Positions 8,635 to 16,268 of a stretch of 36,966 nt of DNA are shown in pieces. The notes beneath the pieces were generated by a model that saw only the letters and a list, made by a program, of their open reading frames with translations, did no database searches and had not been told where the DNA came from. The stretch is from Bryobacterales bacterium (lineage in GTDB: Bacteria; Acidobacteriota; Terriglobia; Bryobacterales; Bryobacteraceae). Numbering within the stretch: the first letter of the stretch is position 1; every line of letters starts with the position of its first letter. The stretch lies in assembly GCA_003142185.1 (NCBI GenBank), contig PLOR01000015.1, positions 5,844 to 42,809 on the forward strand. Reading direction: 5' to 3'. A program made the position numbers and the translations under genes.

Positions 8635-9804
8635 CTATCCAAACGCGACCGCGATTTCGTTGTCCACCGTGCCTTGTGCCCGCGATGGCTTGAACACCCA
8701 TTGCAATCGGTTCGCGCTGTCGTCAAATTGCGGAACCTCGGGGATTACGCTCTGCAGGTACACGCCCATCACCTGGCCCTGCATCTGGCCGAGTTGGAAC
8801 ATCACGCTGATCGGCGTCTGCTGCCGCGCCGCCTGGTACAACGCTGGTGTTGCGCTGTCGGTCTGGCTGTAAAGTCCGATCGACGCCTGCACGGTTCTTT
8901 GTCCCGGTGAGATCGCTTGCGGAAGGCTGAAACCAAATTCCCGCGACCGCGTGTCCAACCCGTTCTTCAGCACAACCGCCGCTTCCGTCACCGTGAAGAA
9001 TTGCGCTGGTGTAGTTCCCAACCACGCCTCACCTAGGTTGCCCGGCACGATTGAGTAGTCGAATGCGCCGATCCCCGGCTCCGCCGGATAGCTCGTCAAA
9101 TTGCCCTGACCCGCCGTGAAGCTTGCGCTGTCCAGCACATCCTGCGCCATGCCGCTGAAATGGAACTCGTGAAAATCGCCGTCGATTTGGATCTCCATCT
9201 GATCCACCGCGGCGCCGCTCAGGATTCTTTGCACCGCGCTCGCCGGATCCCAGTAATCGAACACGCTGGCGCTCGGCAACTCCGTCGCCGGTTGGTAGGT
9301 CACAGCCGCGCCGATCGTAGTCCCGCTCGCCGGCGCCGCGGTGAACGGCGCGTTGATCTCGACCGTGTTGGCGTCCACAATCACCGTCACAAACCGTATC
9401 TCGCCGCCGCTTGAGACTGCCTGGCTTACGTTCAGTCCGTGAGGCGCCGCGAAAGCCAGCGTCGTGTTCGAGCACGATGCCACCATCCCGCCATTGAAAA
9501 CCAGTGGCGCCGCGCCCAATGCCGCCTGAAACAACGGCCCGTACGCCGGACCGCCCGCTGCGGACTGCCAACTCGTCATGTACGTCTGCAATTCGAAGTT
9601 CGTGCGGCGCCGCCCGCCCGCCGGCAGGCCGGGAAACGTCCGGCTTCCCGTCTTGTCTTTCCGGTTGGTGACCTCGAGCTGCTGCTGCACGGTCAGCTTG
9701 AGCGCCGGTATCCGGTTGCTTGCCGCGATCGCCGCCACGCTGCCGTACGCGCTTTCCAGCGCCGCGTAGAAGCGGTTTGCGTTTGAGGAAATGTAAGAAG
9801 CCAT
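8635..9804 (-). CDS. Major tail tube protein
   Basis: This 389-residue protein starts at ATG 9804, one base after the preceding stop. It begins MASYISSNANRFYAALESAY and ends RAQGTVDNEIAVAFG, a layout seen in tail tube proteins of lambda-like particles: an N-terminal helix or strand (SAYGSVAAI), a FELQTYMTSW segment, and a C-terminal half (FDYSIVPG, FFTVTEAAVVLKNGLDTRSREFGF) typical of the tube beta-sandwich. Residues about 105-175 look like an added beta domain (SNTTLAFAAPHGL to APASGTTIGAAVTY) that may project outward. It lies between tail-completion candidates and the G/T chaperones, where the tube gene belongs. The function is inferred mainly from position and fold-like patterns. Confidence 0.7.
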   Translation of the reverse strand: MASYISSNANRFYAALESAYGSVAAIAASNRIPALKLTVQQQLEVTNRKDKTGSRTFPGLPAGGRRRTNFELQTYMTSWQSAAGGPAYGPLFQAALGAAPLVFNGGMVASCSNTTLAFAAPHGLNVSQAVSSGGEIRFVTVIVDANTVEINAPFTAAPASGTTIGAAVTYQPATELPSASVFDYWDPASAVQRILSGAAVDQMEIQIDGDFHEFHFSGMAQDVLDSASFTAGQGNLTSYPAEPGIGAFDYSIVPGNLGEAWLGTTPAQFFTVTEAAVVLKNGLDTRSREFGFSLPQAISPGQRTVQASIGLYSQTDSATPALYQAARQQTPISVMFQLGQMQGQVMGVYLQSVIPEVPQFDDSANRLQWVFKPSRAQGTVDNEIAVAFG

Positions 9805-9805
9805 C

Positions 9806-10306
9806 TTAGTTAATGCTCACTCCAATCTCGAATGTCACCTTGGCCGTCTGCACGAAGTTGATTCCCCCGCTCTTGACGGCTCCGAACGTAACCTGATACC
9901 CGCCCGCATAGTACATCCCGCCACCCCAGTCTCCCCGGTTGGCATCTAGCGTCTGCATCACGGCGCTTGCGTATAGCTCAACCGTGTCTTGCAACCCTTC
10001 TAACCGGTCCTGTGAGTGCCGCACTTCAATCGCCATCTGGGAGATCCCCGAAAACGTCCGGAACTTCTCCACCAGTTGGTTCGCGATTTTCTCGCAGTAG
10101 ACGTTCACCGCCGGGTAGTGCACGGCGGTCGCCCGCTCCACCAATTCGAGCGCCACGTTTTCGGCGAGTATCTGCGCCGTCCCCAGTGGCGCCACCGCTG
10201 TCTCGCCGCTCAGCGCCAGGGCCTCCAGGTTGAGATTCACGCCGCTGGGCCCCGTCAGCAACTGTATGGTCTTGGCCGTCACAGTGTTTCCTATCGTTGT
10301 CGGCAT
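9806..10306 (-). CDS. Phage tail-completion / neck protein (candidate)
   Basis: This 166-residue protein starts at ATG 10306, which shares one base with the upstream TGA (10308-10306). It is compact and alpha/beta with VHYPAVNVYCEKIANQLVEKF in the middle and ends VQTAKVTFEIGVSIN. The size, the central 'AVNVYCEK...EKFR' helix region and the slot just before the tail tube suit a tail terminator or head-tail joining protein, but I do not recognise the family firmly. It has a single cysteine and no signal peptide. Confidence 0.6.
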   Translation of the reverse strand: MPTTIGNTVTAKTIQLLTGPSGVNLNLEALALSGETAVAPLGTAQILAENVALELVERATAVHYPAVNVYCEKIANQLVEKFRTFSGISQMAIEVRHSQDRLEGLQDTVELYASAVMQTLDANRGDWGGGMYYAGGYQVTFGAVKSGGINFVQTAKVTFEIGVSIN

Positions 10307-11070
10307 CAGCCCCTCTGTAAGATCCGCGTCAGCGCCTGCACATAGCTTGGAGCTTGTCCGCATCCCGGCTTGCGTCCCGTCGCGGTGATCCACACCGGCT
10401 GCACCCAGGCCGCCCCGATCTCGAGCGGCGAGCTGTTCTGCAGCGCTGTGCTGTCCGGATCCATGCCAACGTACACGTTCCAACCGGTGGCATTCGCCGG
10501 CGCCGGCCCGATTTGCGCCGAAAACGAGCTGGACGCTGTCGTAATCGCCGCCGGAATCGCGCTCGCCCCTTCTTCGGTTACCCGGTTCACCCACGCCGCA
10601 GTCACATAATAGATGTTGTCCGGCAAACTCCCAGGCGCCGCCGCCAGCGCCGGCGTCATCGCCCGCGGCACCGGTATCGACGCCATCCCGGCTCCAGCCT
10701 CCATCAGCCGCTCGCGATGCGAGACAGCCATCTGGTGGAACTGGTCGCGCTTGCCCATGTACCGGTCGTTCAGTTGGCTGTTGTACGCGTCGCTATATAC
10801 CAGCTCCAGCGTTCGAAAGGCGAACCACAGTTTGAGTGCCGTAGTTACGATCACGTTTTCCAGGCTCGGCTTCACCGCCGCCCACATCAGGCGATCGGCC
10901 GAGCGCAGCCTCTTCAGCAACGCATCCAGGTCCAGACCGATTTCTTCGTGGGCCAGTTCCAGCTTGCGCCTCACATCGATCCCCTCGGTGCTGGCCACAC
11001 TGAGTAACTGCGAGTCCAGCCCCGCCAGGCTTTCGATGCTGGAAGGAGGTCCGTCTGTGAATAATGCCAT
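10306..11070 (-). CDS. Head-tail connector-region protein with C-terminal FN3-like module
   Basis: This 254-residue protein starts at ATG 11070 (MALFTDGPPSSIESL), four bases after the preceding stop. The first 130 residues are helical (LAHEEIGLDLDALLKRLRS, LKLWFAFRTLELVYSDAYN, RYMGKRDQFHQMA), as in connector adaptors that dock on the portal. Residues about 148-205 form an Ig/FN3-like unit with YYVTAAWVN, and WNVYVG resembles the FNVYRG unit in the large tip protein. Such modules are common decorations of phage structural proteins. The neck role is inferred from location between capsid and tail genes. Confidence 0.6.
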   Translation of the reverse strand: MALFTDGPPSSIESLAGLDSQLLSVASTEGIDVRRKLELAHEEIGLDLDALLKRLRSADRLMWAAVKPSLENVIVTTALKLWFAFRTLELVYSDAYNSQLNDRYMGKRDQFHQMAVSHRERLMEAGAGMASIPVPRAMTPALAAAPGSLPDNIYYVTAAWVNRVTEEGASAIPAAITTASSSFSAQIGPAPANATGWNVYVGMDPDSTALQNSSPLEIGAAWVQPVWITATGRKPGCGQAPSYVQALTRILQRG

Positions 11071-11074
11071 GCCC

Positions 11075-11407
11075 TTATGCCTGGTTCTTGGCGCGCTTCC
11101 CCGCGCCCTGGATTCTGTTCCATTCCGCCATTGGCAGGAACGTCATTTGCACCTTGGCCGCCGCCAGGGCCTCGTCCGCCGCTTGCTTGGCTTTGGCGCG
11201 CTCATCGTGAAACGCCGCCGCGTCCGCTTCCGTCGCCAGCCGCGCCGCCCCTTCCACAATCAGCTTCGCGGCCAAAGCTGGCGTCACTTCGGTCAGTCTG
11301 CCCGAGGTCCCGCCGTCCGGCGTTTCGCAGCTCTCCACCACCGGAAATGCGTCGGCGATCTTCGCTTCCGTGTCCCGTATCTTCTGGTAGTACAGTCTCA
11401 GATCCAT
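11075..11407 (-). CDS. Small phage structural-region protein of unknown function
   Basis: This 110-residue protein reads MDLRLYYQKIRDTEAKIADA and ends AKNQA. The ATG at 11407 is preferred over one seven codons upstream because AGGAG stands six bases before it. It is mostly helical and charged with an Ala-rich second half (AAKLIVEGAARLATEADAAAFHDERAKAKQAADEALAAA). It follows the capsid gene after a 77-base gap holding a strong hairpin. Short helical proteins in this slot can be head-completion or capsid-associated proteins. I do not recognise the family. Confidence 0.65.
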   Translation of the reverse strand: MDLRLYYQKIRDTEAKIADAFPVVESCETPDGGTSGRLTEVTPALAAKLIVEGAARLATEADAAAFHDERAKAKQAADEALAAAKVQMTFLPMAEWNRIQGAGKRAKNQA

Positions 11408-11429
11408 CCCGCTCTCCTCGCATCTCATT

Positions 11430-11467
11430 GCGGGCCGGCCGCTCTGTTACTTCGGCCGCCGGCCCGC
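11430..11467 (-). terminator. GC-rich hairpin after the capsid gene (possible partial terminator or mRNA-end stabiliser)
   Basis: A perfect 10-bp inverted repeat (GCGGGCCGGC at 11430-11439, GCCGGCCCGC at 11458-11467) with an 18-base loop lies in the gap between the capsid gene stop and the next start. There is no U-tract, so a processing or attenuation role is more likely than full termination. It could raise capsid mRNA relative to downstream tail genes. Confidence 0.5.
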
Positions 11468-11484
11468 TTCGCGGCTCCGCTTCG

Positions 11485-12396
11485 TTAGGTGTTCACCTGC
11501 ACGCCGCATGCGTTGCGCAGCACGCCGCATCCGTACAGCACGTCCACTGTGAACTGCTGCGCCAAGGTGTTCGGCTGGTAACTCATGATCACGCGCATGC
11601 CAAAGTTGCCCAGCTCGGCGTACTCCGCAATCGCTCCCGTCCCCGGAAGAGGTTGCGGCAGCCGGCGAACCACCAGGCCAATCGCATCCCGCGAGAACGC
11701 CAGGTTGTGCGTGTTCACCGGTGTGCTCCCCGTCTTCGGCACGAACTGCGAACGGAAGATGTAGAAGTCTTTGTACTTGCCGATCGTCCCGTCAATCAAT
11801 GCCGCCAGCCCGGCCGCGCCCGCCGTCTGGAATTCCTCGAACAGCGGAATCTGCCGCCAGGCCGAGTAGGCCGCCGAGTCCACTACGATGTACTTCTGCT
11901 CGCTGGGCGGCACCTTGGCCAGGAACAGCGCCGTTTCCGCCGCGTCCACCGTGGCTTCCGTCAGCGCAGTGCCCGGTGTCCCAACCGGCGTGTTGGTCGT
12001 GAACCCCGCGTACAGGTTCAGCAGGCTGGTTTCGATGCTCTGCGCGATCGCCGCCACTGCCGGCTGCATGTAAATCTTCAGCAGGTCCGGCACCGCCAGT
12101 ATCTTCGTCACGTCCGGAATCTGGAACGTCGCTTCCGCGTGCGTGTTCAGCACGATCTGCGCATTGCCCAGGCTCGGATTCTGCGGCGTCACCGTGCCGC
12201 CGGCCGCGATGTTGTTGGCTACCATCGTCGGCGGTATCGGCACGTTCACCGTATCGCCGGCATTTGCCAGCACCGGCTCGTAATCGCGATTCACCAGGTT
12301 GCCCATCACCAGGTTTCCGACCAGCACCGGCAAAGCGTCCGCCGCCACCAGCTTCACAATCGCGCTTGCGACGTTGCTATTTGTAATTGCTCCCAT
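11485..12396 (-). CDS. Major capsid protein, P22 coat (gp5)-like
   Basis: This 303-residue protein begins MGAITNSNVASAIVKLVAAD and has the P22-type coat pattern: an N-terminal helix (LPVLVGNLVMGNLVNRDYEP), then AGDTVNVPIPPTM and TVTPQNPSLGNAQIVLNTH, a long central helix (IAQSIETSLLNLYAGF), and a C-terminal beta region. A strong AAGGAG (12407-12402) sits five bases before the ATG, the best ribosome site in the cluster, as expected for an abundant shell protein. It follows the scaffold gene, the usual order. No separate head protease gene is seen, which fits the P22-like group where scaffold is released rather than digested. Confidence 0.8.
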   Translation of the reverse strand: MGAITNSNVASAIVKLVAADALPVLVGNLVMGNLVNRDYEPVLANAGDTVNVPIPPTMVANNIAAGGTVTPQNPSLGNAQIVLNTHAEATFQIPDVTKILAVPDLLKIYMQPAVAAIAQSIETSLLNLYAGFTTNTPVGTPGTALTEATVDAAETALFLAKVPPSEQKYIVVDSAAYSAWRQIPLFEEFQTAGAAGLAALIDGTIGKYKDFYIFRSQFVPKTGSTPVNTHNLAFSRDAIGLVVRRLPQPLPGTGAIAEYAELGNFGMRVIMSYQPNTLAQQFTVDVLYGCGVLRNACGVQVNT

Positions 12397-12419
12397 TCTT
12401 TCTCCTTGGTTTGTACTTG

Positions 12420-12435
12420 CCGGCCCGCGGGCCGG
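12420..12435. repeat. Perfect 16-bp GC palindrome ahead of the capsid gene
   Basis: The sequence CCGGCCCGCGGGCCGG is a perfect palindrome in the 46-base gap between scaffold and capsid genes. Its GCCGGCCCGC segment (12419-12428) is repeated exactly in the hairpin after the capsid gene, so the capsid cistron is bracketed by related structures. Confidence 0.6.
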
Positions 12436-12442
12436 GTTATAA

Positions 12443-12994
12443 CTACAGACCTTTTAAGGTCTGCGACGCCACGCGCACGATTTCTTCTCGTACCCGCCGC
12501 ATGTCTTCCGCGCTCATGCCCGGCCGGATTCGGTCGATCGTCACCGCCTCGCCTCCGCCCGCCGGACTCTTCAGCATCCCTGCCATTCCGCTTCCCCCGG
12601 GTATGCGCGCCGGCAGAAATTCCGGATTTTCTTTCACGAACGCCGCCAGATACTCGCGAACCGGCAGCTCGCCGCTCTCGACCCGCGCTACCAGCCTCCC
12701 GTCCTCGCTCCGCACGATCTCGTCCTGCACCGCTTTGAAGGCTAGCTCCACCTTCGCCACACCCAGACGCTGCAGTTCCGCCCGCACTGCCGATGCGCGC
12801 TCCGCCTCCTCCGCCACTTTCCGGCTCCGTTTGTTCTCCTCCACCAGCTCGTTGACGCGGCGCTCCAGTTGTTCCCGCCGCCGTCGCTCTTCCTGCAACT
12901 CCGCCTTGTGCGCCGGCTCGGCCTTGGCCTGTTCGTTGTTCACAAATTCCTGGATCGCCTGCCGCACCACCGCTTGTACGTCGATTTCTTCCAT
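12443..12994 (-). CDS. Capsid scaffolding protein
   Basis: This 183-residue acidic protein starts at ATG 12994 with AGGGG a few bases upstream. Residues about 18-75 form an unbroken charged helix (AELQEERRRREQLERRVNEL then VEENKRSRKVAEEAERAS), a clear coiled coil. A helical region follows, then a Pro/Gly linker (RIPGGSGMAGMLKSPAGGG) and a C-terminal helix (DMRRVREEIVRVASQTLKGL). Position between portal and major capsid genes, size and coiled-coil content are those of scaffolding proteins, which guide procapsid assembly and bind the coat through a C-terminal helix. Confidence 0.75.
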   Translation of the reverse strand: MEEIDVQAVVRQAIQEFVNNEQAKAEPAHKAELQEERRRREQLERRVNELVEENKRSRKVAEEAERASAVRAELQRLGVAKVELAFKAVQDEIVRSEDGRLVARVESGELPVREYLAAFVKENPEFLPARIPGGSGMAGMLKSPAGGGEAVTIDRIRPGMSAEDMRRVREEIVRVASQTLKGL

Positions 12995-13083
12995 ATACCC
13001 CTATCCCCGAACTCCCTCGCAAATTGCTCCCCCTGCCGCCATCCTTGCGCGACCGAGGAAGTCCGCCCGCGCCTCCCGCCACC

Positions 13084-14460
13084 CTACTCCGCCGCCTCTT
13101 CGATCTCTTCCGCCACCCGGCTCTTCACTTCCTGCTTTGCATCGGCCAGGTATTGGAATGCCAGCCGCTTGTAGATCTGCTTGGTCAGGGTGGGGGAGTG
13201 GATTCCCAGGTTCAGCAGCTTTTGGGCCTCGTCCAACTCCGTGCTGAAGGCGTTGATGTCGAATTCGTCCATTCCCGCAATGTCGATCGAGACTTCGTCC
13301 TGCCGCGCCCCCGCCACCGCCCACAGCACCTGCTTCATGCTTTCCCGCACCGTTGTCCCATACGCCCCCAGCACTTCGGCGGTGGTCGCGAAGTCCAGTT
13401 GTTTGCCCAGCGCCGATTGATTGGCCGAGCTCGACGCTCCTCCCATCGCTTGGTTGTTCAGGTAACACACCCGGTAGATTTCATCCTTCATTTGCACCAG
13501 GTTGTCCGCCGCGATCTGGTAGACTTTTCCCTCCGGCTCCGCCCACCCAAACCGGTCCTCCGGTCCAAGTTGTATGTAATACGACTCGCCCACCATCTGG
13601 TTCCACTCGCGTTCCGAATAGACCACCGGCATTGCGAACAGCCCCATCGTCAGCGCCCACCCCAGCGCATTCGACTTGTTGAAGTGTTCCAGTTGCAGCA
13701 GCGCGGCTCTGTTCATCAGCCACAGTCCCTCGGTCACCCGCATCTGAAATAGCGGCACCCGGCCCAGCGAGGCCAGCGCGTGCCGCCCCTCGTCGATTCT
13801 CTCGATCGGCTGCCCCTCGCCCGCCTTCCGGTAAATTTGATAATTCTCCCGGTCGTAGTAGATCCAGCGCGTTTCCTGTTCCCACCTCGCGTCCGTCACC
13901 TTCGATTGCTGGAGACATGACGTCCGGATTACCGCCCAGTCCATCCCCCCGTGCGGGTCGTAGTTCCAGTTGATGACTTCGTCCGCGCCGTAGTCCGCCA
14001 GGTACGCTCGCGACGTCCCCGCGGCGTCTTCTTCCGCCCGCGTTAGCGCCGGCCCCGACGTGCGCGGAAAGTCCACCACCAGGTAGCTCGAGCCGTATAC
14101 CAGCGCTTCCACGAATCGTTTGCGGAAGAACTCGCTTAGGCTGGTGCCCTTCAGGTCGCAGTCGTTCGCCAGCAGGCTGTAGAAGTTCTTTGCCCCGGCG
14201 TCGGTCCCTTCCAGCATCAGCGCCGGCTCGCGATGCATCAGCGTCGACGCGTACCAGTCCACGATCGATCCGATGTAGTTTTGGTAAAACACCCGGCTCA
14301 GCCGCTCCTGGTAGATCTCGCCTGGTTCTTTATTCCGCCGCAGCAGGTACTCCGCGGCGCGTGCCCGCAACTGTTCGCCGCCCAAGTACAGGTCCTTGTA
14401 GCGTCTCCACGTCGCCTTGCGCGCGATGTATTCCGGATGCTCCCGGTTGATCGTCTCCAT
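13084..14460 (-). CDS. Phage portal protein
   Basis: The start at ATG 14460 (METINREHPEYIARK) lies two bases after the TerL stop; a longer frame reaching 14859 would be inside the terminase gene and is rejected. The 458-residue product resembles portal proteins of the DUF4055 type: an N-terminal YLGGEQLRARAAEYLLRR, then YQERLSRVFYQNYIGSIVDW, and a wing domain with SSYLVVDFPR. A stem/crown region has WALTMGLFAMPVVYS, DRFGWAEPEGKVYQI and a long helical tail (YLADAKQEVKSRVAEEIEEA). Portals form the dodecameric DNA channel at one capsid vertex and dock the terminase. Gene order TerL-portal-scaffold-coat agrees. Confidence 0.85.
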   Translation of the reverse strand: METINREHPEYIARKATWRRYKDLYLGGEQLRARAAEYLLRRNKEPGEIYQERLSRVFYQNYIGSIVDWYASTLMHREPALMLEGTDAGAKNFYSLLANDCDLKGTSLSEFFRKRFVEALVYGSSYLVVDFPRTSGPALTRAEEDAAGTSRAYLADYGADEVINWNYDPHGGMDWAVIRTSCLQQSKVTDARWEQETRWIYYDRENYQIYRKAGEGQPIERIDEGRHALASLGRVPLFQMRVTEGLWLMNRAALLQLEHFNKSNALGWALTMGLFAMPVVYSEREWNQMVGESYYIQLGPEDRFGWAEPEGKVYQIAADNLVQMKDEIYRVCYLNNQAMGGASSSANQSALGKQLDFATTAEVLGAYGTTVRESMKQVLWAVAGARQDEVSIDIAGMDEFDINAFSTELDEAQKLLNLGIHSPTLTKQIYKRLAFQYLADAKQEVKSRVAEEIEEAAE

Positions 14461-14462
14461 GA

Positions 14463-15761
14463 TTAGAACAATCGCTCCCGCCGCTCCCCGATTCTGGGAA
14501 GCATTCTGCATTCCTGCCACAACAGGTATCCCAACGCGTCCGATAGGTGCGTCCTCATTCGGTCCCGGTCTTTGTCGATCGTGTTCGAATCGGCCTTGTA
14601 GGTCACCTGCTCCAAATCCTTGATCAGTTCCTTGCACTTCGGGTCCACCAGCAACCCGACGTCTCCCGTCGCCGATCGCAACTTCGCATTCGTCAAATTG
14701 ATCCGTTCCCGCACGCTCGGGTTCGCCCTCGGAACGCGGTACTGAAGCGTCATCCCCGAGTGCACCTGAAAGTATTCGCGGATCATTTCGTAGTCCGTCG
14801 CCCCCGTCGTTTGCCGCTGGTTTCCCGACGCGTCTCCATAAATGTGAACGCCCGCCCAATGGTCCGGATACCGCTTTAGGAATTCCTCGCTGGCGTCCAT
14901 CGTCGTCCCGTTTCGCACCACGATTTCATCCAGCACTAGCACCTTGCCGTCCACCATCTGCACCACCAGCGAGCTCATCGGATCCACGTTGAAGTCCAAC
15001 GCCCACAGCAGTGGCAGCCTCTGGTCGCGGCCCAGGTCCTTCAGGTTCTCAGCCCGCGCGAACGAGCTGTATACCGTGCTTCCGCTCAGGCTCAGGTACG
15101 CGCCCAGCACTTCCTGCCGGAAGAACCGCTCGTCGTAACTCTCCTGCAGCCGGTCATAGAAATCGGGCACCCTCGCCAGCAGGAACCGATTCTCGTAGGG
15201 TTGCGCCACCACAACCCCGTACCCCTTGCTGGGTCCCTCCACGAATTTCCGGAACACCCAGTCGTAACCTTTCGGCGTCCACACCGCGAAGCCGCACAGT
15301 CGCTGCGCTTTCGGGTCCCGCAATCGGCCCTCCAGCCGCAGCCACGCCGCCTCCGGTGTGTATGTCAGCTCATCTAGTCCGAACCACGCTAGGTTGGTTC
15401 CGCGCAGCCGTTCGAATTCATCCACCGGCCGGAACACAATCCGCGATCCCGTGTCCTTCATCCGCAGCGTGTTCTCCGCCTTGTTGTGCTCGTACGGAAT
15501 TCGGTTGCTGTCTAATATCTCGAACAGCGTCGCCTGCGTCGCGTCCCGTAACATCTGGTAGGTCGGCGCCCCCAGCAGTCCCATCCGCCTCGGATTCAAG
15601 TAACTCAGCCGGATCGCTTCCTGGCAAAGCGCCTGGCTCTTGCCGCTCCCGATCGGCCCTGAGAATCCCTTGAAACGCGCTGTCAGTTCGTGAAAGGATT
15701 TCTGGGAGGGCAATGGGTCATAGGCTATCTCTCGGAGTCGGACGTCACTGGCTCGACCCAT
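14463..15761 (-). CDS. terL: Terminase large subunit (packaging ATPase and nuclease)
   Basis: This 432-residue protein has a Walker A motif GPIGSGKS at residues 35-42, a Walker B LAWFGLDE at 124-131, and an RNase-H-like nuclease half with LWALDFN (D256), LVLDEIV (D278) and a C-terminal SDALGY aspartate. These are the ATPase and headful-type nuclease signatures of large terminases. It starts at ATG 15761, overlapping the upstream 92-residue gene by 37 bases, and ends two bases before the portal start. All key residues are present, so packaging seems functional. The motifs alone do not decide between cos and headful packaging. Confidence 0.92.
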   Translation of the reverse strand: MGRASDVRLREIAYDPLPSQKSFHELTARFKGFSGPIGSGKSQALCQEAIRLSYLNPRRMGLLGAPTYQMLRDATQATLFEILDSNRIPYEHNKAENTLRMKDTGSRIVFRPVDEFERLRGTNLAWFGLDELTYTPEAAWLRLEGRLRDPKAQRLCGFAVWTPKGYDWVFRKFVEGPSKGYGVVVAQPYENRFLLARVPDFYDRLQESYDERFFRQEVLGAYLSLSGSTVYSSFARAENLKDLGRDQRLPLLWALDFNVDPMSSLVVQMVDGKVLVLDEIVVRNGTTMDASEEFLKRYPDHWAGVHIYGDASGNQRQTTGATDYEMIREYFQVHSGMTLQYRVPRANPSVRERINLTNAKLRSATGDVGLLVDPKCKELIKDLEQVTYKADSNTIDKDRDRMRTHLSDALGYLLWQECRMLPRIGERRERLF

Positions 15762-16003
15762 GTCACTTTGATCTCCTTCGCCTCGTCGGCTGCCTCCTCT
15801 AACTCCTTCTTCATCTGTACGAGCTTGATATAGTCACCCACCGAGGGGCTGAAATCGGTCTCCGTGATCCTCTCCTCGAATTTGGCGATGGCCCTCGTGA
15901 GCACTTCCGAAACCTTGAGCTTCTGTTTGAGCGCCTGATAATAGGTGCAATCCTCACAAGGCTTGGAAATCGTCTTAGCGCTTCTCTTCACCTTGCTAGT
16001 CAT
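15725..16003 (-). CDS. Small CxxC protein in the small-terminase position
   Basis: This 92-residue protein is the first gene of the head-tail operon and overlaps terL by 37 bases. It has a basic N-terminus, a CEDC pair (C16, C19), and a helical body (YYQALKQKLKVSEVLTRAIA, YIKLVQMKKELEEAADEAKE). Position and size suit a small terminase subunit, which recognises packaging DNA, but no helix-turn-helix motif is obvious. The start ATG 16003 stands nine bases after the U-tract of a terminator hairpin, so its mRNA must begin close by or read through. Confidence 0.6.
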   Translation of the reverse strand: MTSKVKRSAKTISKPCEDCTYYQALKQKLKVSEVLTRAIAKFEERITETDFSPSVGDYIKLVQMKKELEEAADEAKEIKVTWVEPVTSDSER

Positions 16004-16012
16004 TGTTTGTCC

Positions 16013-16048
16013 AAAAAAAATCGGCTCCGCGATTGACTCGCGAAGCCG
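16013..16048 (-). terminator. Intrinsic terminator ahead of the head-tail operon
   Basis: On the minus strand an 11-bp stem with one mismatch (arms 16048-16038 and 16032-16022, loop 16037-16033) is followed by eight T (16020-16013). It would stop transcripts coming from asnB before they enter the phage-like genes, or act as an attenuator for an operon promoter farther right. Confidence 0.75.
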
Positions 16049-16198
16049 CGCAACCCTCTTCCCGTTTTGAATGTATCATCGGAGCGATCGCACACCCGCC
16101 CCGAATTACATCTCAACTTATTGAAAACTCACGAACGAAACTTTTTCTTGTATTGGTGAAGACGATTTGGCTCGCCGCCGCCCGCCCGCCACTTAGTG
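16049..16198. other. AT-richer leader between asnB and the head-tail operon; no gene seen
   Basis: The 150 bases hold no convincing coding frame. Composition drops in GC around 16100-16165. This is where a minus-strand promoter for the head-tail operon would be expected, but I see no clear -35/-10 pair. Confidence 0.4.
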
Positions 16199-16267
16199 TG
16201 ATCGGAGCCGCAGGCGTGGCGCGGCCTGTCAGGCTGCTGAGCCGAGAGTCATCTCGGCTTTTCTTCC
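16199..16267 (+). repeat. Dispersed repeat, short copy, with terminator hairpin
   Basis: It begins TGATCGGAGCCGC, continues with GGCGTGGCGCGGCCTGTC and ends in a perfect 8-bp hairpin AGCCGAGA-GTCA-TCTCGGCT (16240-16259) plus TTTCTTCC. The same blocks recur at 22323-22446, there with extra sequence in the middle. The hairpin plus T-run is terminator-like on the plus strand although no plus-strand gene precedes it here. Confidence 0.8.
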
Positions 16268-16268
16268 C

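Noticed and set aside
11077-12738. Long plus-strand open frame of 553 codons opposite the capsid and scaffold genes
   Set aside because: It is Arg/Pro/Ser-rich shadow text of a GC-rich coding strand; the opposite strand has recognisable capsid and scaffold proteins with ribosome sites.
14461-14859. N-terminal extension of the portal frame up to 14859
   Set aside because: The added 133 residues lie inside terL in another frame and are low-complexity; ATG 14460 follows the terL stop directly.
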